Source: Candidatus Eiseniibacteriota bacterium
GTDB taxonomy: Bacteria > Eisenbacteria > RBG-16-71-46 > CAIMUX01 > WJJG01
Direction: 5' to 3'
DNA: 11,803 bases
Assembly (NCBI GenBank): GCA_016867695.1
Contig: VGIY01000051.1
Span: 1 to 11,803, forward strand
Shown: in pieces, positions 6,164 through 11,803 of the stretch
Numbering within the stretch: position 1 is the stretch's first letter
Layout: every line of letters starts with the position of its first letter
The notes under the pieces: model-generated
Databases searched by the model: none
What the model was told of the DNA's origin: nothing
The model's input: only the letters and a program-made list of their open reading frames with translations
Position numbers and translations under genes: made by a program

Positions 6164-6250
6164 GGAGAGGTGTCCGAGTGGTCGAAGGAGCGCGCCTCGA
6201 AAGCGCGTAGGCCCTAGCTGGTCTCGTGGGTTCGAATCCCACCCTCTCCG
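6164..6250 (+). tRNA. tRNA-Ser (anticodon CGA)
   Basis: The gene folds as a class II tRNA of 87 bases. The acceptor stem is GGAGAGG (6164-6170) with CCTCTCC (6243-6249) and discriminator G6250, the serine identity base. The anticodon stem is CGCGC (6191-6195) with GCGCG (6203-6207); the seven-base loop CTCGAAA puts anticodon CGA at 6198-6200. A long variable arm fills about 6208-6225. The T-arm is GTGGG, loop TTCGAAT, CCCAC (6226-6242). It reads UCG codons. The 3' CCA is not encoded (CAG follows), so it must be added by CCA transferase. It is the only RNA gene seen in the window and lies between tldE and a truncated kinase. Confidence 0.97.
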
Positions 6251-6291
6251 CAGCGCTCTTCACGCCAATCGATAGTTCCCCAATGGGTTGA

Positions 6292-6375
6292 CGGCCCGCT
6301 TCCGTCCGGATCGAAAACCGCTGCGGGCCGTGCGCCCCGATCCTGGGGGACGCGCTCCAGATCCAGCAGGTCCTG
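6292..6375 (+). pseudogene. Untranslated 5' remnant of the hybrid histidine kinase
   Basis: The frame of the downstream kinase stays recognisable upstream of its first usable ATG: SVRIENRCGPCAPILGDA and QIQQVL read directly into MNFCTNACHAM, which is the normal order (GD-x-x-QI-x-QVLMN) leading into the kinase N-box. This frame is closed by TGA at 6289-6291 and has no ATG, GTG or TTG between that stop and 6376. The whole sensor and HisKA dimerisation/phosphoacceptor region that should come before it is missing. The segment therefore looks like the edge of a deletion or recombination junction near 6250-6292. Confidence 0.6.
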
Positions 6376-7119
6376 ATGAACTTCTGCACCAACGCCTGCC
6401 ACGCCATGCGCGAGACGGGCGGACGGATCACGGTGGGCCTGGACGAGGTCGAGCTGCGCTTCGGCGAGGCGGTCCTGGGACCGGATCTCCCCCCGGGCCG
6501 GTACGCCTGCCTCTCCGTGAGCGACACCGGATGCGGCATGAACGAGGCCGAGATGGAACGCATCTTCGAGCCCTACTACTCGACCCGGGAGCCGGGCGAG
6601 GGAACAGGCCTCGGGCTGGCCATGGTCGCCGGGATCCGGCGCAACCACCGCGGCGCCTGCCGCGTCGAGGGCGCTCCCGGCCGCGGGGCGACCTTCCGCG
6701 GCTACCTCCCCCTGCTCGCCGGGAAGGAGACGGTCGGGGCCGGGGGACCGGACATGCCGCGCATCCTGATCGTCGACGACGATGAGCAGGTCCGGACCAT
6801 GCTGCGAGCGACGCTCAAGCTTGCGGGCTACGAGGTCGAGGAAGCCGCCGACGGGCGCGGAGCGATCGCGCTCTACCGCAGGTCGCCGGTCGATGTCGTC
6901 CTGGCCGACATCATCATGCCGGAGATGGAGGGGATCGAGACTATCCTCCGCCTGCGGCGCGAACACCCCGACGTGAAGATCATCGCCATGTCGGGAGGGG
7001 GTCACATCGGCCCGCAGTCGTATCTGGCCTCCGCGCGTCAGTGCGGGGCGCAGGTCGCCTTCACCAAGCCGATCGACCGCCAGGAACTGCTCGCGGCGCT
7101 GCGCAGGATGGCGGCCTAG
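6376..7119 (+). CDS. Truncated hybrid histidine kinase: HATPase domain plus receiver domain (likely decayed)
   Basis: Residues 1-113 form a GHKL/HATPase_c kinase domain: N-box NFCTNACHAM (2-11), G1 box DTGCGM (50-55), F box IFEPYYST (63-70) and G2 box GEGTGLGLAM (74-83). Residues 127-247 are a receiver (REC) domain: acidic pocket DDD (134-136), phospho-acceptor Asp178 in VVLADIIMP, Ser206 and Lys231 in FTKPI. All the key residues are present. What is missing is the sensor and the HisKA helix with the phosphorylated histidine. Starting at 6376 even cuts into the N-box helix. No ribosome site precedes this ATG; the base run before it is coding-like kinase sequence. An ATG at 6754 could start the receiver alone. 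A functional kinase is unlikely; an independent receiver is possible. The cause is probably a deletion next to the tRNA gene. Confidence 0.75.
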   Translation: MNFCTNACHAMRETGGRITVGLDEVELRFGEAVLGPDLPPGRYACLSVSDTGCGMNEAEMERIFEPYYSTREPGEGTGLGLAMVAGIRRNHRGACRVEGAPGRGATFRGYLPLLAGKETVGAGGPDMPRILIVDDDEQVRTMLRATLKLAGYEVEEAADGRGAIALYRRSPVDVVLADIIMPEMEGIETILRLRREHPDVKIIAMSGGGHIGPQSYLASARQCGAQVAFTKPIDRQELLAALRRMAA

Positions 7120-7185
7120 CGCGCCAGCGCGCCGCCGACCCTGCCTTCACCGGACCGCGCCCGGCTGCGCCCACCCGCCTGATCC

Positions 7186-7197
7186 TGCGCATGCGCA
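7186..7197 (+). repeat. 12-bp perfect palindrome TGCGCATGCGCA
   Basis: This is the only notable element seen in the 194-bp gap 7120-7313 between the kinase remnant and the CoA-transferase gene, apart from a short GC stem at the kinase stop (7119-7132). A dimeric regulator site is possible, but in GC-rich DNA such palindromes also arise by chance. Confidence 0.3.
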
Positions 7198-7313
7198 TCG
7201 CCGACCAATCTCCCCCTGTACGGGGCGCTCCGCTTCGCCCATGATCCGCCCGATGGAGGCGCCGGCTATCGGCGCGGCGGGACGAGGAGCGCCGCTCGGG
7301 GAAGGAAGGTCCG

Positions 7314-9197
7314 ATGGTCTGGCAGGAGACGTGGATGGCGCGCCATCCGGCCAAGTTCGCGCCGGAGAACGAGATCTTCCGCTGCATCCACCGCGGCGAC
7401 CGGATCTTCATCGGCACCGGCTGCGGCGAGCCTCAGTACCTGGTCCAGGCGCTGATCGACTACATGCAGGCCCATCCGCTGGCCTTCTTCGACGCCGAGG
7501 TGCTCAATGTCGTCACCCTCGGCGTCGCCCCCTACACGGACCCGAAGTTCAAGCGCAACGTCCGCCACAACGCCTTCTACGTCGGCGGCGCCACGCGCGG
7601 GGCGGTCAACGAGGGGCGCGCCGACTACACGCCGATCTCCCTCTCCGAGGTCTCCCGCCTGCTGCGCGACGGCTCGCTGCCCATCGACGTCGCCCTGGTG
7701 CAGACCTCGCCGCCCGACGCCCACGGCCTGCTGAGCCTGGGAGTCAGCGTCGACATCGTCAAGGAGGCGGTCGATCGCGCGCGCACGGTCATCGCCCAGG
7801 TCAACAGCGAGATGCCCCGCGTGCACGGCGACACCTTCGTGCCCATCGAGCGGATCGACTACCTCGTGCCCCATGACGAGGCGCTGCTCGAGTTCGGCCA
7901 CGAGCCCACCGACGAGATCTCCGAGCGCATCGGCCGCCACGTGGCGCGTATCATCAAGGACGGCGACACGCTCCAGGTCGGCTACGGCAAGATCCCCAAC
8001 GCCATCATGGCAAACCTGCGCGAGCACAGGCACCTGGGGATACACACCGAGCTGCTCAGCGACGGGATAGTCGATCTGATGCGCTGCGGGGCGGTCGATA
8101 ACAGCCGCAAGACGCTGGACCGGGGCAAGACCGTGGCCACCTTCTGCATGGGAAGCCGCAAGACCTACCGCTTCCTCGACGACAATCCCGCGATCGCGTT
8201 TCGCACCGCCGCGACGACGAACGACCCGCTGGTCATCGCCCGCCAGCGCGGCATGACGGCGATCAACAGCGCCCTGGCGATCGACCTGACCGGTCAGACG
8301 ACCGCGGAGTCGATCGGCGGGGAGTTCTACAGCGGCATCGGCGGACAGGGGGACTTCATGCGCGGCGCGGCGCTGGCCCCGGGGGGCAAGGCGATCCTCG
8401 CCCTGCCCTCCACCGCCGCCGACGGGCGCGTCTCGCGCATCGTCGCGCAGCTTCCCGCCGGGGTCGGCGTGACGCTGATCCGCACCGACGTGCGCTATGT
8501 GGTCACCGAGTACGGCATCGCCTATCTGCAGGGCAAGAGCGTCCGCGAGCGCGCCCTGGACCTGATCGCCATCGCCCACCCCGACTTCCGCGCCGGCCTG
8601 ATCGAGGAGGCCAAGCGGTCGAAGCTGATCTACGCCGACCAGGCCTTCGTCCCGGGGAAGGCTGGCGAGTACCCGGAGCACCTCGAGGCACGCCGCACGA
8701 CCAAGTCGGGCCTGGAGCTCTCGCTGCGGCCGGTCAAGATCAGCGACGAGGCGCTGCTGCGCGACTTCTTCCACGCCCTATCCGACGAGAGCCTCCATCG
8801 CCGCTTCCTCTCGATCCGCACGGACATGCCGCACGAGCGGCTCCAGGAGTTCTGCGCCGTCGACTTCGAGCGCCACATGGTCCTGCTGGCGCTGCCGGCG
8901 AGGGAAGGTCCCGAGGAGATCGTCGCCATCGGCCAGTACTGCGTCGAGGAGAACCGCCACACGGCCGAGGTGGCCCTCGTCGTGCGGGACGACTACCAGA
9001 ACCTGGGCGTGGGGAGCGAGCTGCTGGCCCGGCTGACGCAGATCGCCATGCGCCGCGGCCTGCTCGGCTTCAGCGCCCGGGTGCTGCTCGACAACCGGGC
9101 CATGGTGCATCTCTTCGAAAGACGCGGCTTCCACCTGGAGAAGCGGATGGTGGCCGGGACGGTGCACTACCGGATCCACTTCCGGGACCCGGCATGA
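7314..9197 (+). CDS. Bifunctional acetyl-CoA hydrolase/CoA-transferase with C-terminal GNAT acetyltransferase
   Basis: The 627-residue protein joins two enzymes. Residues about 1-460 are an acetyl-CoA hydrolase/CoA-transferase of the 4-hydroxybutyrate CoA-transferase/Cat1/Ach1 type. Visible motifs are GDRIFIGTGCGEPQYL (28-43), HTELLSDG with Glu246 as the probable catalytic glutamate (by position against the family), GIGGQGDFMRGA (341-352) and VTEYGIAYL (397-405). Such enzymes move CoA between acetyl-CoA and carboxylates. Residues about 468-627 are a GNAT N-acetyltransferase, with the acetyl-CoA loop Q-N-L-G-V-G at 562-567 and the NRAMVHLFERRGF strand-helix near the end. This fusion is a known architecture. 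AAGGAAGG sits four bases before the ATG; a second in-frame ATG at 7335 is less well placed. The stop overlaps the ATG of the ADP-forming synthetase gene, so both act in one acyl-CoA pathway. The carboxylate substrate cannot be read from sequence. Confidence 0.92.
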   Translation: MVWQETWMARHPAKFAPENEIFRCIHRGDRIFIGTGCGEPQYLVQALIDYMQAHPLAFFDAEVLNVVTLGVAPYTDPKFKRNVRHNAFYVGGATRGAVNEGRADYTPISLSEVSRLLRDGSLPIDVALVQTSPPDAHGLLSLGVSVDIVKEAVDRARTVIAQVNSEMPRVHGDTFVPIERIDYLVPHDEALLEFGHEPTDEISERIGRHVARIIKDGDTLQVGYGKIPNAIMANLREHRHLGIHTELLSDGIVDLMRCGAVDNSRKTLDRGKTVATFCMGSRKTYRFLDDNPAIAFRTAATTNDPLVIARQRGMTAINSALAIDLTGQTTAESIGGEFYSGIGGQGDFMRGAALAPGGKAILALPSTAADGRVSRIVAQLPAGVGVTLIRTDVRYVVTEYGIAYLQGKSVRERALDLIAIAHPDFRAGLIEEAKRSKLIYADQAFVPGKAGEYPEHLEARRTTKSGLELSLRPVKISDEALLRDFFHALSDESLHRRFLSIRTDMPHERLQEFCAVDFERHMVLLALPAREGPEEIVAIGQYCVEENRHTAEVALVVRDDYQNLGVGSELLARLTQIAMRRGLLGFSARVLLDNRAMVHLFERRGFHLEKRMVAGTVHYRIHFRDPA

Positions 9198-11506
9198 GCG
9201 GGGCCGCGCCCGGACGGAGGGGCGGCCGGCGGCGGGCCGGTGCGGCCGGCTCCCCGGACATGCGCATGCTCTTCGAGCCGCGCGGGGTCGCCGTGATCGG
9301 CGCCTCGCGGGAGCCGGGGAAGATCGGCCACCGCATCGTCCACAACCTCCTCTCCCAGCCCGGCCACCCTCCGGTCTTCCCGGTCAATCCGCGCGGCGGC
9401 CGGATCCTCGGCCTGCCGGCGGCCGAGCGCATCGCCGACGTCCGCGCCCCGATCGACATCGCCTGTCTGGCGGTCCCCGCCCCGCTCGTCCTCGGAGCGG
9501 CCGAGGCGTGCGCCGCGGCCGGCGTCCGGTTCCTGGTCGTGGTCAGCTCCGGCTTCTCCGAGGTCGGGAACGCCGAGGGCGAACGCCGGCTGGTCGAGCT
9601 CGCCCGCGCGGGCGGGATGCGCGTTCTCGGCCCGAACATCTTCGGCCTCTTCGTCGCCCGCAGCGCCCTCAACTGCGGCTTCGCCCCGGCCGACATCCGC
9701 CCCGGGAACCTGGCCATCATCACCCAGAGCGGGGCCATGGGCGGGGCGATGATCGGCCAGACGGCCGCCGAGCACATCGGCCTCTCGGCCATCGTCCCGG
9801 TCGGCAACAAGGCGGACATCGACGAGGCCGACCTGCTCGAGTACCTGGGCGACGACCCCGGCACGGAGACGATCCTCATCTACATCGAGGGCGTCAAGCA
9901 GGGCCGCCGGCTCGCCCGCGCGCTGGCCGAGACGACGCCGCGCAAGCCGGTGATCGTGATCAAATCGGGCCGCTCCTCCCGCGGCGCGATGGCCGCTGCC
10001 TCGCACACCGGCTCGCTCGCCGGATCGGACGCCGTCTTCGACGCGGTCATGCGCCAGTGCGGCGTCCTGCGCGCCGAGCATCTCCAGGAGGCGCTGCTCT
10101 GGTGCAAGTTCATGGGCGCTTCCCCCCCGCCGCGGGGCGAGAACACGCTGATCGTCACGAACGGCGGCGGCGCAGGAGTGGCCACGGCCGACGCCTGCGA
10201 GAAGCATGGCGTGCGCCTGCACGACGGAGCGGCGCAGCTGCAGCGGCGCTTCGGCCCGCTCACCCCGGCGCTGGGCTCGACGCGCAACCCGATCGACCTG
10301 ACTGGACAGGCGGGGCAGCGGGAGTACGAGGCGGCGCTGGATGCCGCCCTGACCGCGGAGAGCGTCCACGCCGTGATCGCCATCTACTGCGAGACGGCGC
10401 TGCTCGGCTTCGACACGCTGGCCGAGAGCATCGCCCGCAGCCACGCCGCCTATCGCGCGGCGGGGAAGCCGATCGCCTGCGTACTGCTCGGCGGGGTGCA
10501 GGTCAAGGCGTGCGCCGCCGAGCTGCGCGCCCGCGGGTTGCCCGCCTTCGAGGAGGTCTACAACGCCGCGTCCTGTCTCGGCGCGCTCTACCGCCACGCG
10601 CGGCTGCGGGACCGCCCGCCGGCGCCTGCGGAGCTTGTGGACCTGGATCGGACCGCGGCCGCCGAGATCGCGCGCACGGCCCGTGCCCGCGGCCGGCGCT
10701 TCCTCGCCGCTCCCGAGGCGCGCGCGCTGCTCGCGGCGCTGGACATCCCGGCGCCCCGCAGCCTGGCGGCGCGCGCGCTGGGCGAGGCGGTGGCGGCGGC
10801 CGAGGAGATCGGCTTCCCGGTCGCGCTGAAGGTCGTCTCCCGGGACATCCTGCACAAGAGCGACGTCGGCGGCGTGGCGCTCGACCTCGAGGACCGCGCC
10901 GAGCTGATCGACGCCTACGGGGCGATCCTGCACAACTGCCGCGAACGGCTGCCCGGCGCCCGCATCGAGGGGGTCGAGGTGGCCAGCATGGTGCCCCGCG
11001 GGATCGAGGTGATCGTCGGCGCGCGCCGCGACCCCGCCTTCGGGCCGATCGTCATGTTCGGCCTGGGGGGGATCTACGTCGAGGTGCTCGGCGACGTCGC
11101 CTTCCGCGCCGCGCCGCTAGCGCGCGGCGAGATCGACGCGATGATCAAGGAGACCCGCGCCCACCGCCTGCTGCTCGGCGTGCGCGGCGAGGCTCCCCGG
11201 GACCTGCGCGCCGTGCGCGAGGCGTTGCTCAAGCTCGCGGCCCTCGTCGACGGCGGCACGGAGATCACCGACATCGAGATCAACCCGCTGGTGGTCTTCG
11301 AGGAGGGCCGCGGGGCGATGGCGGTCGACGCCCGGGTGATGCTGGCCGAATCAGCGGGGAACGAGGAGTGCGGGAACGCCGCGCCCTCCGGGAACGCCGC
11401 GCCCTCCGGGAACGCCGCGCCCTCCGGAAACGCCGCGCCCTCCGGGAACACCGCGCCGGACCCGGGCGGCGACCCGTCTCCGGCCGGCCCCGGGGGGCCC
11501 CGGTAG
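9194..11506 (+). CDS. ADP-forming acetate/acyl-CoA synthetase (fused alpha and beta subunits)
   Basis: The enzyme interconverts acyl-CoA, ADP and phosphate with carboxylate, CoA and ATP, in the cytoplasm. After a basic 22-residue leader it has a CoA-binding Rossmann domain (GVAVIGASREPGKIG, 31-45) and succinyl-CoA-ligase-like domains with GPNIFGLF (146-153) and ITQSGAMGG (176-184). The phospho-histidine is His271 in AASHTGSLAGS. An ATP-grasp beta domain follows from about 500, with ALKVVSRDILHKSDVGGV (544-561), FGLGGIYVE and DIEINPLVV. The 700-720-residue core is normal for a fused alpha-beta protein, and the catalytic His suggests activity. There is no GNAT domain, unlike Pat (YfiQ); the GNAT lies in the upstream partner, whose stop overlaps this ATG. 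No good ribosome site is seen, so coupling is likely. The tail from 721 is a low-complexity GNAAPS repeat ending in Pro/Gly residues. Confidence 0.92.
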   Translation: MSGAAPGRRGGRRRAGAAGSPDMRMLFEPRGVAVIGASREPGKIGHRIVHNLLSQPGHPPVFPVNPRGGRILGLPAAERIADVRAPIDIACLAVPAPLVLGAAEACAAAGVRFLVVVSSGFSEVGNAEGERRLVELARAGGMRVLGPNIFGLFVARSALNCGFAPADIRPGNLAIITQSGAMGGAMIGQTAAEHIGLSAIVPVGNKADIDEADLLEYLGDDPGTETILIYIEGVKQGRRLARALAETTPRKPVIVIKSGRSSRGAMAAASHTGSLAGSDAVFDAVMRQCGVLRAEHLQEALLWCKFMGASPPPRGENTLIVTNGGGAGVATADACEKHGVRLHDGAAQLQRRFGPLTPALGSTRNPIDLTGQAGQREYEAALDAALTAESVHAVIAIYCETALLGFDTLAESIARSHAAYRAAGKPIACVLLGGVQVKACAAELRARGLPAFEEVYNAASCLGALYRHARLRDRPPAPAELVDLDRTAAAEIARTARARGRRFLAAPEARALLAALDIPAPRSLAARALGEAVAAAEEIGFPVALKVVSRDILHKSDVGGVALDLEDRAELIDAYGAILHNCRERLPGARIEGVEVASMVPRGIEVIVGARRDPAFGPIVMFGLGGIYVEVLGDVAFRAAPLARGEIDAMIKETRAHRLLLGVRGEAPRDLRAVREALLKLAALVDGGTEITDIEINPLVVFEEGRGAMAVDARVMLAESAGNEECGNAAPSGNAAPSGNAAPSGNAAPSGNTAPDPGGDPSPAGPGGPR
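11372..11457 (+). repeat. Tandem 18-bp repeat (about 4.8 copies) encoding the GNAAPS tail
   Basis: The units 11372-11389, 11390-11407, 11408-11425 and 11426-11443 are identical except for one G-to-A change in the fourth. A fifth, 14-base partial unit with a G-to-A change (11444-11457) follows. Each encodes GNAAPS in frame with the synthetase, starting at residue 727. This is a minisatellite likely to vary in copy number between strains; the frame is kept because the unit is a multiple of three. Confidence 0.95.
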
Positions 11507-11520
11507 AGGCGCTTTTGCCC

Positions 11521-11549
11521 TTGACCCAACAGGCTGGCACGGGGAGAGT
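11521..11549 (+). promoter_or_regulatory. Weak promoter-like pair in the region after the synthetase
   Basis: TTGACC (11521-11526) is a five-of-six match to the -35 consensus, but the hexamer 17 bases on, GAGAGT (11544-11549), matches -10 at only three positions. No convincing plus-strand gene follows in the window. This is one of few structured points in the non-coding stretch 11507-11773. Confidence 0.2.
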
Positions 11550-11569
11550 TAGCCGTCGAGGAGCGGCTC

Positions 11570-11587
11570 CCCCGCGGTTTCGTGGGG
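11570..11587 (+). terminator. Hairpin in the convergent intergenic region
   Basis: CCCCGCG (11570-11576) pairs with CGTGGGG (11581-11587), seven pairs including one G-T, around loop GTTT. A further GGAG-CGG-CTCC stem (11560-11570) abuts it. No T-run follows on either strand, so termination is possible rather than shown. The position, after the synthetase and before the end of a probable opposing gene, suits a terminator. Confidence 0.3.
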
Positions 11588-11773
11588 CTTGATCCTGGGG
11601 GGCGCGCCCGTTCCGGAGCCGAGGTCTCGCGATCCGGAGCGCATCGATCAAGATCCGCGGCCGCGCGTCCGATGCTCGGAATGGCCGCAAGGGGTTTCCA
11701 CTTCAGGGGGGTGTTCCATGAGAAGCTTCCGCTCACTGGCCCTGTGGGGCGCCGTCGTGTCGCCAGCGCTTCC

Positions 11774-11803
11774 CTACCAGTTCTTGAGGAAGCGGTCGTC
11801 GTA
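11774..11803 (-). CDS. C-terminal end of a convergent minus-strand gene (unidentified)
   Basis: Reading in from the right edge on the minus strand gives nine codons, YDDRFLKNW, and a TAG stop at 11776-11774. All nine codons end in G or C, like the real genes here, and the charged-aromatic ending looks like a natural protein C-terminus. The fragment is far too short for a family call. An alternative reading on the plus strand (ATG 11718) is less likely and is discussed among the rejected items. Confidence 0.4.
   Translation of the reverse strand, partial: YDDRFLKNW

Noticed and set aside
6231..6292. Defined attachment site or integrase-linked island at tRNA-Ser
   Set aside because: No duplicate of the tRNA 3' end and no integrase gene are visible in the window; only the truncated kinase hints at past recombination.
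6288..6785. Frame starting at TTG 6288 upstream of the kinase
   Set aside because: It is in a different frame from the kinase motifs and reads as Arg/Pro/Gly-rich shadow sequence.
9167..10933. Long minus-strand open frame opposite the ADP-forming synthetase
   Set aside because: It is a shadow of a well-supported plus-strand gene, with low-complexity charged composition and no motif.
11531..11555. Sigma-54-like element (CTGGCACGG followed by TTAGC)
   Set aside because: The distance between the GG and GC dinucleotides is about four bases too long. Sigma-54 requires strict spacing.
11718..11803. Plus-strand start of a gene (ATG with AGGGGGGTG upstream, peptide MRSFRSLALWGAVV)
   Set aside because: The leader looks vaguely like a signal peptide, but the continuation (PYQFLRKRSS) does not, several codons end in A or T, unlike the genes here, and a better minus-strand reading occupies the same bases.

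Overview
The window is very GC-rich bacterial DNA: almost every codon in the real genes ends in G or C. It carries ordinary chromosomal genes and shows no phage, transposase, CRISPR or plasmid functions. The mix (ECF sigma factor with zinc-finger anti-sigma and DUF4097 protein, a TldD with a twin-arginine leader, a fused ADP-forming acyl-CoA synthetase, a CoA-transferase/GNAT fusion, many G+C-rich intergenic repeats) would fit a GC-rich member of the FCB/Gemmatimonadota/Eisenbacteria-like lineages or an acidobacterium. That placement is inference only.

Layout. (1) 1-169, minus strand: the first 56 codons of an AIR-synthase (PurM/HypE-like) protein, divergent from what follows. (2) About 300-410: four degenerate ~28-bp direct repeats that end at the start of a plus-strand operon. 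The operon is an ECF sigma factor (GTG 504, or ATG 414), a membrane anti-sigma factor overlapping it by ATGA, and a secreted DUF4097 beta-repeat protein. Together they form an envelope-signal regulator with a likely output or partner protein. (3) 2927-3170: an intergenic region with a C8G8 palindrome, a 36-bp repeat present twice, and a good sigma-70-type promoter (TTGTCG-17-CATAAT). (4) 3171-6052: tldD-tldE, overlapping by ATGA. They encode the two halves of a TldD/TldE metalloprotease, but only the TldD half has a Tat-like leader. (5) 6164-6250: tRNA-Ser(CGA), class II, without encoded CCA. (6) 6292-7119: a hybrid histidine kinase/receiver that has lost everything upstream of its N-box; its remnant begins about 40 bp after the tRNA. 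(7) 7314-11506: an acyl-CoA module of two overlapping genes. One is a CoA-transferase/hydrolase with a C-terminal GNAT acetyltransferase; the other is a fused alpha-beta ADP-forming acetate/acyl-CoA synthetase ending in a tandem GNAAPS tail. (8) 11507-11803: a non-coding stretch, then probably the last nine codons of a convergent minus-strand gene.

No complete new defence or biosynthetic system is visible. The points most worth following up are the compartment mismatch of TldD and TldE, the acyl-CoA module in which GNAT and ADP-forming synthetase domains lie in neighbouring genes (a Pat-like pairing in a different arrangement), the repeat array at the ECF promoter, the tryptophan-rich heptads next to the anti-sigma membrane segment, and the truncated kinase beside the tRNA gene.
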